Shown here: positions 1 to 5,696 of the stretch, piece by piece
How the letters are laid out: the number at the start of each line of letters is the position of its first letter
Numbering within the stretch: position 1 is the first letter of the stretch
Origin: a bacterium
GTDB lineage: Bacteria > Babelota > Babeliae > Babelales > RVW-14
Length of the DNA: 6,206 nt
Assembly: GCA_023249955.1 (NCBI GenBank)
Contig: JAHFBR010000071.1
Location: 1 to 6,206 of the forward strand
Direction: 5' to 3'
Position numbers and translations under genes: made by a program
The notes under the pieces: generated by a model
Seen by the model: the letters and a program-made list of their open reading frames with translations, nothing else
Databases searched by the model: none
Told to the model about the DNA's origin: nothing

Positions 1-555
1 CTCCATGATGCCTTTTTCGTCACTGTAATCAATCAAGAACTCAATCTCTTTTTCAGAAACAACGTCCTGTTTTTCAAGAATGTGAGGAGTGCCAACTTTT
101 GAGAAAAAGAAGTCGGCAATGCGCAACAGTGCGGTGACAAAGGGATATTCAATGTAGTACAGAATATTAATGAGCCACAAAAACGATGCAAAAAGCCTTT
201 CGTGATGCGTCTTGGCAAAGCTCTTTGGAATAATCTCGCCAAAAATCAAAATCATGATCGTTGCCAAAGCGACACCAAGGGCAAGGCCAAAGGTACCAAA
301 AATATTGGACATGATGTTTGAAATAAGCACCGAAGCCAACACGTGGGCAAAGTTATTGGCAATCAGAATGGTGATGAGAATCCGTTGCGGATTTTTTTCC
401 CATGAGTAAAAGAGGCTTTGATATTTTGAAACAGAAAGAGCAAGCTCTTTGAGTTTAAAAAGGCGCAGTGCAGTGAAGGCCGTTTCTAAGAAGGCAAAAA
501 GTGCTGCAAAAATAAGAGCAACGAAAAAGAATATTATTTGAGCAATTAACGTCAT
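1..555 (-). CDS. CNNM/DUF21 (CorC/HlyC-type) membrane protein, N-terminal part
   Basis: This is a partial gene: 185 residues from the ATG at 555, open and in frame to the window edge. The visible part is a DUF21/CNNM transmembrane domain. Hydrophobic stretches lie at about residues 4-24, 60-83, 88-108 and 122-150. An E-T-A-F-T-A-L segment (about 24-30) follows the first helix, and the family hallmark F-G-E-I-I-P-K-S (105-112) ends the third. After the last helix, S-E-K-E-I-E-F-L-I-D (about 167-176) and D-E-K-G-I-M-E lead toward the CBS-pair and CorC_HlyC domains expected beyond the edge. Family members are inner-membrane proteins linked to Mg2+/Co2+ transport or resistance; the substrate here is unknown. 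The start is supported by AAGGAG at 565-570, 9 nt upstream, which overlaps the stop codon of the preceding gene (13-nt gap) and suggests translational coupling. The family call is firm; the transport role is inferred from the family. Confidence 0.88.
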   Translation of the reverse strand, partial: MTLIAQIIFFFVALIFAALFAFLETAFTALRLFKLKELALSVSKYQSLFYSWEKNPQRILITILIANNFAHVLASVLISNIMSNIFGTFGLALGVALATIMILIFGEIIPKSFAKTHHERLFASFLWLINILYYIEYPFVTALLRIADFFFSKVGTPHILEKQDVVSEKEIEFLIDYSDEKGIME

Positions 556-568
556 ATCAAAAAACTCC

Positions 569-2161
569 TTAAGATTGTGGCGATTGGTGGAGTTGTTTTT
601 TATCAACCTTGCCAGTCGCACTCATTGGCAAATCATCAAGGCATACAAACTTGCGCGGAATTTTGTATGATGCCAAATTGTGTGCACAAAGCGTGCGCAG
701 CGTCGCTTCCAAGTCGTCTCCGCGTGATCGCACAGCAACAAATGCAACAGGAACTTGTCCACTCATAGGCTCATCCTTGCCAATGACGGCCGCTTTAAAA
801 ACAGCCGGATGTTTCATCAAAACATTTTCCACTTCGGCAGGGTAAATGTTAAACCCTTTATGAATGATTATATCTTTGCTCCTACCACAGATGGCAAGTT
901 TTCCATTTTTCTGTCGTTGTGCAAGGTCACCGGTATTCAGCCATCCATCAACAAGCACCTGGTTGGTGGCATCTGGGGCGTTGTAGTAGCCCATCATAAT
1001 ATTATCACCCTTGATCCAGAGCGTTCCCGCGGCTCCATCGATGATGGGTTGTCTATTTTCATCGCGAATCTGATAGGTGATTTCCGCAAGAACATGCCCA
1101 ACTACGTTGGTTGCCTGTTCATCATTTTCGTGATTGACGGCAACAACAGGTGATGCTTCGGTTAGTCCGTAACCAGAAGCGATTTTACGGCCATAAATAA
1201 TGGCAAAGGCTGCACGAATTTTGTCCGGTAGCATATCAGCTCCTGAAACAAATAGTTTTACCGAACCAAGCGGTGCCGTTTTCATAAGGCATAACAGACC
1301 GTAAAGTGCTGGGAAGCCAAAGAACAGCGTTGGCTTATGTTTAAGTCCATCCATGATAAGTGCGCGGTCAATCTTGGAAACAATAATAACGCTGGCGCCA
1401 ATCATCATCGGCAGCCACAAACAGGTATTTTGTGCAAAGACGTGAAAGAGGGGAAGCACACAAAAGAATCGATCGTTAGGAGTCATGCCACACAGCATAA
1501 AGCGCGCGTAACCTTGTAATGCATTCGTCATTATGTTTTTGGATGACAACATAACGCCCTTGGGGACGCCGGTGGTGCCAGAGGTGTAAAGCAGCACGCA
1601 CAGTTCATCGGGCTCCAGCTGATAAATATCAGAGTCGGGAAATACTGCTTCAAGGTTTTGTTCAGGAACGGCTGTTGTCCAATCAAAGTCGTTATCGGTC
1701 AGGATTGGTGGCAATTGCGGTACCATGCTGCCAAGAACGAGATTATCGACTTTGGTTTTAAGTGTTTTGGAAACAACAAGCGCCTTTGGCGTTGCATCCG
1801 TAATGATGTGTGCCAGTTCGCGCTCATGCAAGAAAATATTCAGAGGAACCACCACGGCACCAAGTTGCCAGATGGCAAAATAGGCGACATAAAATTCGAG
1901 TGAATTTTCAAAAAACAGCATCACGCGGTCGCGTGGTTTTACGCCCTGCTGTGCAAGCTTTTTGCTTAACAGAATGGATCTGAAATAAAGCTCTTTGTAG
2001 GTGATGGTTTTTTCTGTGCCGATCAAGGCTGTTTTTTGGGGATAATTTTGGTATGCGCGCTTCAGCAGAGTGCCGGCGAAGATTAATGAGTCGTTCTGAC
2101 TGAACGTTTTCTTGAGTTGCTTAAAAAGACTATGTTCATAGTGTGTTGATGATATACCCAT
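569..2161 (-). CDS. AMP-forming acyl-CoA synthetase (long-chain fatty-acid–CoA ligase-like)
   Basis: This 530-residue protein is a full-length member of the ANL adenylate-forming family. It should activate a carboxylic acid with ATP to an acyl-adenylate and then a CoA thioester, in the cytosol or at the membrane. The core motifs are intact and in order: P-loop Y-T-S-G-T-T-G-V-P-K-G (192-202), L-P-L-F-H-V-F (236-242), Y-G-L-T-E-A-S-P (331-338), G-W-L-N-T-G-D (406-412), the hinge motif G-R-S-K-D-I-I-I-H-K-G-F (426-437), and A10 S-A-T-G-K-V-D-K-K with the presumed catalytic Lys518. Overall shape and the L-P-L-F-H-V-F segment resemble long-chain acyl-CoA synthetases, but the true substrate cannot be read from sequence; medium-chain or aromatic acids remain possible. 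I chose ATG 2161 over the in-frame TTG at 2176 because AGGA sits 6 nt before the ATG, while the TTG has no well-spaced SD. It lies 27 nt after the ferredoxin gene and 13 nt before the CNNM gene. Confidence 0.93.
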   Translation of the reverse strand: MGISSTHYEHSLFKQLKKTFSQNDSLIFAGTLLKRAYQNYPQKTALIGTEKTITYKELYFRSILLSKKLAQQGVKPRDRVMLFFENSLEFYVAYFAIWQLGAVVVPLNIFLHERELAHIITDATPKALVVSKTLKTKVDNLVLGSMVPQLPPILTDNDFDWTTAVPEQNLEAVFPDSDIYQLEPDELCVLLYTSGTTGVPKGVMLSSKNIMTNALQGYARFMLCGMTPNDRFFCVLPLFHVFAQNTCLWLPMMIGASVIIVSKIDRALIMDGLKHKPTLFFGFPALYGLLCLMKTAPLGSVKLFVSGADMLPDKIRAAFAIIYGRKIASGYGLTEASPVVAVNHENDEQATNVVGHVLAEITYQIRDENRQPIIDGAAGTLWIKGDNIMMGYYNAPDATNQVLVDGWLNTGDLAQRQKNGKLAICGRSKDIIIHKGFNIYPAEVENVLMKHPAVFKAAVIGKDEPMSGQVPVAFVAVRSRGDDLEATLRTLCAHNLASYKIPRKFVCLDDLPMSATGKVDKKQLHQSPQS

Positions 2162-2167
2162 ATGGAG

Positions 2168-2171
2168 TCCT
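2168..2171 (-). promoter_or_regulatory. SD site deciding the acyl-CoA synthetase start
   Basis: Read on the minus strand, this is AGGA followed by a 6-nt spacer to the ATG at 2161. The longer TTG-start reading (2176) would put this site inside the coding region. The nearest purine-rich match upstream of that TTG, GAGGAG inside the ferredoxin gene, is about 16 nt away, which is too far for a normal SD. Confidence 0.6.
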
Positions 2172-2188
2172 ACCAAAGTGATGACTAA

Positions 2189-2392
2189 CTACTCCTCTTC
2201 TTCGACCTGAATAACGCTGACCGGGCACATGTATGACGCTTCGCGTACCAGGTCTGCGTTTTTTTGTAGGTCAGGGTTTGGCTTAACTTCAGCCACACCC
2301 TTAACCTCAAAAACTTCAGGACACGTAACTTCGCACGTGCCGCAGCTTATGCAGCCCGGCACGATTTTTACGCACTTTATTTTCTTATTCAT
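2189..2392 (-). CDS. Ferredoxin, single [4Fe-4S] cluster type
   Basis: This 67-residue protein is a small soluble electron carrier. The cluster motif is C14-I-S-C17-G-T-C20, followed by E-V-T-C24-P-E-V-F, with the remote ligand in M-C56-P-V-S-V-I. This is the layout of monocluster ferredoxins from Thermotoga and Bacillus, where the equivalents of C14, C17, C20 and C56 bind one [4Fe-4S] cluster. C24 matches the position that forms a disulfide in the Thermotoga protein, but the partner position is not Cys here. C7 is an additional unpaired Cys. The C terminus is acidic (E-E-E-E), usual for docking to basic partners. The length is normal for the family. The gene starts 10 nt after the 248-aa Cys-rich gene, has only a weak SD (GGTG), and is probably translated by coupling. 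The redox partner is not identifiable; linkage to the acyl-CoA synthetase does not prove a shared pathway. Confidence 0.93.
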   Translation of the reverse strand: MNKKIKCVKIVPGCISCGTCEVTCPEVFEVKGVAEVKPNPDLQKNADLVREASYMCPVSVIQVEEEE

Positions 2393-2402
2393 AACACCAT
2401 TT

Positions 2403-3149
2403 TTAGTGTGTTGTTTTATCCGACGAGTCGTCGTGATATTGCTTTAATTCTGCAAAAATATCAACGCTTTTGCTGCCGCATCCAGATCCACAGCCACCGC
2501 CGCTACATCCCTTGCAGCTGCCGCAGCCACTTTGAGCGGATGCCTCTTTTTTGCAAACACATTTCTTGCCTTCTTCGCCCATGCCGCAAGAACAGTCGTC
2601 GCAGCCTTCTTCTTCAAATTCCCAGCCGTCTTCGTCGCCCTCTTCGTTGGTATTCATATCTTCGCCGTCTTCCAGCAAATTTTCAAGGTACAATGCAACG
2701 TCTTGCGCGCTGCCTTCCTTGATGGCGTCTTTGATGTCGTTGACCATGGCCAAAAGATTTTGACGAGAAAGTTGAGCCTCTTCGTTGATTTCGCGCTTGA
2801 ATGATTCGGTGTCTTTGAGCTCTTCTTCTTCATCAACCAGCATGCTCAACAGTTCGCGTGCTTTTTCTTGGTCTTTAACTTCTTGAATTTTGTGCAACGC
2901 TTGCAGTTGTTCGCTCAAAAAGTCGATATCAACTTGTGCCTCTTCGGCAAGCTTTTCTGACTGCTCTTGAATGAGCGTGTATACTTGCTCCAGGTGCTCG
3001 ATTGATTCACGATCATCTTTGTTTTGATCCAACTTCCCTCTGGTTGCGGAAATAAGATCGTTAAAAATTACGGCACACTCTTTTTGAGCCTCTTTTTGCT
3101 TCTCAAGAAGAAATGCAGTTTGTTCAATTAATGAAATAAGCTTAGACAC
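2403..3149 (-). CDS. Acidic coiled-coil protein with Cys-rich C-terminal segment, unknown function
   Basis: I do not recognise this 248-residue protein. Residues 1-160 are rich in E, K, Q, L and D with heptad-like spacing, predicting long helices or a coiled coil. Residues 161-182 are a strongly acidic linker. Residues 183-224 hold ten cysteines in short-spaced patterns: C183-x2-C-x-C188, C197-x-C199, C209-x2-C-x2-C215, C220-x3-C224, set in Gly/Ser. The last 24 residues are polar. No signal peptide or membrane segment is seen, so it is likely cytosolic. The cysteine spacing suggests metal (Zn, Cu) or Fe-S binding, and the ferredoxin gene begins 10 nt downstream; both points are suggestive only. 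The start is GTG at 3149, backed by GGAAGG 6 nt upstream; no nearby in-frame ATG would preserve the N-terminal helix. It appears to be the first gene of the minus-strand set. Confidence 0.8.
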   Translation of the reverse strand: MSKLISLIEQTAFLLEKQKEAQKECAVIFNDLISATRGKLDQNKDDRESIEHLEQVYTLIQEQSEKLAEEAQVDIDFLSEQLQALHKIQEVKDQEKARELLSMLVDEEEELKDTESFKREINEEAQLSRQNLLAMVNDIKDAIKEGSAQDVALYLENLLEDGEDMNTNEEGDEDGWEFEEEGCDDCSCGMGEEGKKCVCKKEASAQSGCGSCKGCSGGGCGSGCGSKSVDIFAELKQYHDDSSDKTTH

Positions 3150-3155
3150 ACAAAA

Positions 3156-3161
3156 CCTTCC
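3156..3161 (-). promoter_or_regulatory. SD site supporting the GTG start
   Basis: On the minus strand this reads GGAAGG with a 6-nt spacer to the GTG at 3149. It is the reason to accept a non-ATG start for the coiled-coil/Cys-rich gene. Confidence 0.6.
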
Positions 3162-3171
3162 GGATCCTGAA

Positions 3172-3203
3172 TTTATAAATCATTGATTTTAGCCTCTAGT
3201 CTA
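3172..3203 (-). promoter_or_regulatory. Weak candidate promoter for the minus-strand gene set
   Basis: On the minus strand, a TATAAA (3172-3177) lies 22 nt before the GTG start and resembles a -10 box in five of six positions. The best upstream -35-like hexamer is TAGACT (3198-3203), but the 20-nt spacer is too long for an ideal sigma70-type promoter. The leader would be very short. It is listed only because a promoter is expected here. Confidence 0.2.
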
Positions 3204-3267
3204 CCATAAAAGGCCCTCTTTGAATAACGCATATTTTTGATTTCTAATAGAAAATTGTTTTGATTTT

Positions 3268-3304
3268 CATGCCCTGGGGGCCCCTGCTACAACCCCCGGC
3301 TATG
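3268..3304. other. GC-rich imperfect hairpin in the divergent intergenic region
   Basis: The left arm is CAT-GCC-(CT)-GGGGG (3268-3280) and the right arm is CCCCC-GGC-(T)-ATG (3293-3304). The arms pair over 11 bp with two small bulges and a 12-nt loop; an overlapping GGGGCCCC palindrome sits at 3277-3284. It stands out in otherwise AT-rich flanking DNA. It is not at the end of a gene and has no clean U-tract, so an ordinary terminator is unlikely. It lies just upstream of the plus-strand promoter and could be a regulatory or insulating structure, or a repeat-family element. Confidence 0.45.
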
Positions 3305-3317
3305 CCTTTGATAATCC

Positions 3318-3347
3318 TTGCTTTGTCTTCATGGCCATCAGTATAAT
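3318..3347 (+). promoter_or_regulatory. Sigma70-like promoter for the WD40-like gene cluster
   Basis: A perfect -10 hexamer TATAAT (3342-3347) is preceded by an 18-nt spacer and a partial -35 TTGCTT (3318-3323). Transcription would start near 3354, giving a leader of about 45 nt that carries the strong SD of the first gene. No operator-like repeat overlaps the hexamers. Confidence 0.5.
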
Positions 3348-3386
3348 CAGCGGAGCGTGATCAAGTAGTTGTTCTCCAGAGATGTG

Positions 3387-3393
3387 AAAGGAG
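3387..3393 (+). promoter_or_regulatory. Strong SD deciding the first WD40-like gene start
   Basis: AAAGGAG is followed by a 5-nt spacer and the ATG at 3399. The longer in-frame TTG reading from 3369 would translate through this SD and bury the signal peptide behind ten polar residues, so the ATG is preferred. Confidence 0.8.
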
Positions 3394-3398
3394 TTGCG

Positions 3399-4463
3399 AT
3401 GCAACTGAGATTGATGGTTGTGGCGGCCATGTTGCTGTTGGTTGGGGCGGTTCATGCGATGGATGTTGGTCAAAAACGCATGATTATCGAGCAAAATATG
3501 GCTCGCATTTTGGAGCTTGTTAACGCCGGCGATGACCAGTTTTTTAATGTGCACTGCGTGAAACTGCATGTTCAGCCTATCGTATACTTGAACGCGCTTA
3601 ATTCTTCTAGTTTTGTCAGTGGGTCCACTGATGGTACGGTCTGTTTTTGGCACAGAGCAGAGCCGCAGCGTGGGCAAGTATCGCAGTACCAATGCATAAC
3701 AATGCTTGCTTCTCCAGCAGGCTTTGCACCCGTTACCAATGTTATGCTTGCAGAAAATAGTGCTGACAAAAGATGCCCATTTATTGCCGTGGAGCTGAGA
3801 GATGGTGATCATCTTTGCATGTGGGAGTATCAAAAAGGTGGTTATGTGTGCAAACAACCATTTGCTCGATTACTCGGCAAGACGCGCCTTATAAAGTTTG
3901 GCAATGTTGAGGAGGGGGTGTTTGTAAGTATATCACTTACCGAAGGTCAAGGTACCACGCGTCACATGTACAAGCGCGAGGAAAATCAATATAAGGAAGT
4001 TAGAATGGTGGAGCGCTCAGGCTCTGCGCCATCTTATGGCATTCAAGAGAGTGGTGGTATGCGTTTTTTAGTTTGCAACGATGTTTATTATGCGATAGCA
4101 AATCATCCTGGCAAGGGTCACATTACCATTTTTAACGCACGATCATTGTTAACCCTGAGTATTGAACAATTGATGTTGGTGGTGCGGCTTGTGACTGCAG
4201 GAGCGTTAAATCCAAGCATCCAATCAGCGCAGTTGCAAAAGATAATAGGTCAAGATAGGGTCCTGTTTGATGGCCTACCAGATTCAATGAGGTTTTTGTT
4301 TTGCGACCTAGATCACAGAGATGATGACGTCTTGGTTCCCGTGAATCTTGATGAGGGTACTCCATTAACCGGTCAGCCAGGTGCTTTTGGTGATGATGAT
4401 GACTGTTGTGGTGATAATGATTGTTGTTGTGCCAGGTTGTGCGAGAGCTGCATCATTTTATAA
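3399..4463 (+). CDS. Exported WD40-like protein with C-terminal CaaX motif (CIIL)
   Basis: This 354-residue protein is not a member of a characterised family I can name. It starts with a Sec signal peptide: short basic n-region (R4), hydrophobic core (about 5-18), and likely cleavage after V-H-A20. Diverged WD40-like blades follow, clearest as F-V-S-G-S-T-D-G-T-V-C-F-W (72-84) and P-F-I-A-V-E-L ending in C-M-W (127-142). A helical segment (about 250-301) holds V-L-F-D-G-L-P-D-S-M (288-297). The tail is acidic then Cys-rich (C336, 337, 342, 343, 344, 348), and the final four residues are C351-I-I-L, a canonical eukaryotic CaaX box; Leu in the last position favours geranylgeranylation in known systems. 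There is no bacterial lipobox. It is a paralogue of the next gene, 24 nt downstream. Exported scaffold or host-directed protein is inference. A consensus -10 and strong SD suggest good expression. Confidence 0.85.
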   Translation: MQLRLMVVAAMLLLVGAVHAMDVGQKRMIIEQNMARILELVNAGDDQFFNVHCVKLHVQPIVYLNALNSSSFVSGSTDGTVCFWHRAEPQRGQVSQYQCITMLASPAGFAPVTNVMLAENSADKRCPFIAVELRDGDHLCMWEYQKGGYVCKQPFARLLGKTRLIKFGNVEEGVFVSISLTEGQGTTRHMYKREENQYKEVRMVERSGSAPSYGIQESGGMRFLVCNDVYYAIANHPGKGHITIFNARSLLTLSIEQLMLVVRLVTAGALNPSIQSAQLQKIIGQDRVLFDGLPDSMRFLFCDLDHRDDDVLVPVNLDEGTPLTGQPGAFGDDDDCCGDNDCCCARLCESCIIL

Positions 4464-4487
4464 ACGTCTAATTTTGTTGGACCCCCC

Positions 4488-5594
4488 ATGAAAAAGTTGC
4501 TGGCTATCGTGATCTTAGCTGCTGAAGTGGTGGCGCATATTGCATATGCCATGCAGGCTCCAGGTATGCCGCTTGTCCAGGCAAATGTGCCAACGCTGAA
4601 GATTTTGGCAGATTATTTTCATGGACGGGATGATGCGCCCTTTGATATGCAGATTCTTGAAGGCCATGCTGGCAGTGAGATTCTTCAGCTAAAAAATACC
4701 GTTGGCTTGGCGTGGTTGGCTGGTCGAAGCTTTTTTAGTGGTGCGAAGAATGGTAGTGTTTTTTGTTGGCGTGAAGATGAAGATAGCGGTATGTATCGAG
4801 CCGTTTACACCTTCCCTGCGATGCCTGACGGGCCTGTTTCGTTGATTATGACAGCGCATGATCCGTGGTCAGAGCATCCCATTGTGGCAGTTGAATATGA
4901 AGCTGCGCGGACTATTCACATCTGGCAGGAGTGTGGCGGAAAGTATGAGTTAGCACCGGTTATTGGGGAGTATGGTACGTTGCGCTTGGTCAAGATCGAT
5001 TCAGTGTGCGGTAGAGACAAACAGCCGTTTGTACGTCTTTTACTTACCCATGAATTTGATGATGGTCTGGCAATTGTACAGGACGATGTTATTTTGGTGC
5101 GCGATTCCGATCGTATTTTCCAGCGATCCATTTATGCTCACCCCAAAGATCATTTTAGACGGCGAAGAATTTCATCGGTTAGAGCATTAACAAGCGAGAG
5201 TTACCGTTGTTTTTTGCGCATCAACGATCAGTCAATTGCCTTTGTGCCCCAGTCAGCACCACATCTGATTTATGTATTCGATGTACGGCCTTTGCTTGAT
5301 CTGCAACGTAAGCAATGGAAATTACTTGTGGCGTTGGTGGCGCTTGGCGCGCATACCCATGATTGTGATATCAATGAGTTTAATGAAATGGTTGCAAAAA
5401 ACCACAGCGTATTTGATGATCTGCCCATTTTTATTAAACGTATCTTTTCAGTTCCATTGCTCGAGGATGTGGATGCTGCACCTTCCAGGGAGCCATTTTC
5501 TTTAATGGAGCCACTTCTGCCGAAATTTGACGACCCAGAAGACCGAGATGTTTCCTGCTGTCGTCGCATGTTTTCAAAATGCTCAATTCAATAA
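4488..5594 (+). CDS. Exported WD40-like protein with C-terminal CaaX motif (CSIQ), paralogue
   Basis: This 368-residue protein is of unknown function and homologous to the preceding gene. The signal peptide has K2-K3, a hydrophobic core (4-19) and likely cleavage after A-Y-A21. WD40-like segments are S-F-F-S-G-A-K-N-G-S-V-F-C-W (81-94) and P-I-V-A-V-E-Y ending in I-H-I-W (131-146). The C-terminal helical module (about 262-320) aligns with the neighbour's; V-F-D-D-L-P-I-F-I-K-R-I-F (308-320) is the shared motif. The tail is C357-C-R-R-M-F-S-K-C365-S-I-Q: paired cysteines and basic residues before a CaaX-type end, a layout like the hypervariable tails of small GTPases; Gln at the end favours farnesylation in eukaryotes. 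Translation ends with TAA TAA. The SD is poor (only GGA, 6 nt before ATG), so translation may depend on coupling to the upstream gene, 24 nt away and in the same frame. Gene call is firm; function is not. Confidence 0.85.
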   Translation: MKKLLAIVILAAEVVAHIAYAMQAPGMPLVQANVPTLKILADYFHGRDDAPFDMQILEGHAGSEILQLKNTVGLAWLAGRSFFSGAKNGSVFCWREDEDSGMYRAVYTFPAMPDGPVSLIMTAHDPWSEHPIVAVEYEAARTIHIWQECGGKYELAPVIGEYGTLRLVKIDSVCGRDKQPFVRLLLTHEFDDGLAIVQDDVILVRDSDRIFQRSIYAHPKDHFRRRRISSVRALTSESYRCFLRINDQSIAFVPQSAPHLIYVFDVRPLLDLQRKQWKLLVALVALGAHTHDCDINEFNEMVAKNHSVFDDLPIFIKRIFSVPLLEDVDAAPSREPFSLMEPLLPKFDDPEDRDVSCCRRMFSKCSIQ

Positions 5595-5609
5595 TAAGTG
5601 TTCAAACTC

Positions 5610-5639
5610 TTGCCTTTTAATGCTTGAGTAGCATACATT
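5610..5639 (+). promoter_or_regulatory. Weak candidate promoter for the third WD40-like gene
   Basis: TTGCCT (5610-5615) and TACATT (5634-5639) each match the sigma70 hexamers at four of six positions with an 18-nt spacer. The pair overlaps the inverted repeat at 5615-5643. The 102-nt gap before the next gene makes a separate promoter possible, but read-through from upstream is equally plausible. Confidence 0.2.
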
Positions 5640-5643
5640 AAAA
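5615..5643. repeat. AT-rich inverted repeat between second and third WD40-like genes
   Basis: Arms TTTTAATG (5615-5622) and CATTAAAA (5636-5643) are perfect complements, with an alternative inner pairing ATGCT/AGCAT around a TGAGT loop. It starts about 20 nt after the tandem stop codons. The stem is AT-rich and lacks a G+C stem followed by a U-tract, so it could be a weak terminator or a protein-binding site; neither is proven. Confidence 0.4.
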
Positions 5644-5696
5644 CACGCTTGCAGTGGTGATAGTGGGGATGGCAATCTTTGGGGAAGGGTGCGGGG

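Noticed and set aside
755..1153. 132-codon plus-strand open frame inside the acyl-CoA synthetase gene
   Set aside because: It is antisense to conserved catalytic motifs and shows no family features of its own.
2403..2412. CaaX or similar end on the 248-aa Cys-rich protein
   Set aside because: The protein ends in K-T-T-H; its cysteines stop 24 residues before the C terminus.
2408..2804. Several overlapping plus-strand open frames opposite the Cys-rich gene
   Set aside because: Their Ser/Phe/Arg-rich low-complexity translations are the complement of GAA/GAG-rich acidic codons on the other strand.
3369..3398. Upstream TTG start extending the first WD40-like protein by ten residues
   Set aside because: It would translate through the AAAGGAG SD and place polar residues ahead of the signal peptide.
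3300..3857. 185-codon minus-strand open frame opposite the first WD40-like gene
   Set aside because: It has no recognisable domain, lies antisense to a gene with strong SD, promoter, signal peptide and a paralogue, and covers the promoter region; it is a shadow frame.
5615..5643. Intrinsic terminator after the second WD40-like gene
   Set aside because: The inverted repeat is AT-rich and not followed by a U-tract, so I list it only as a repeat.
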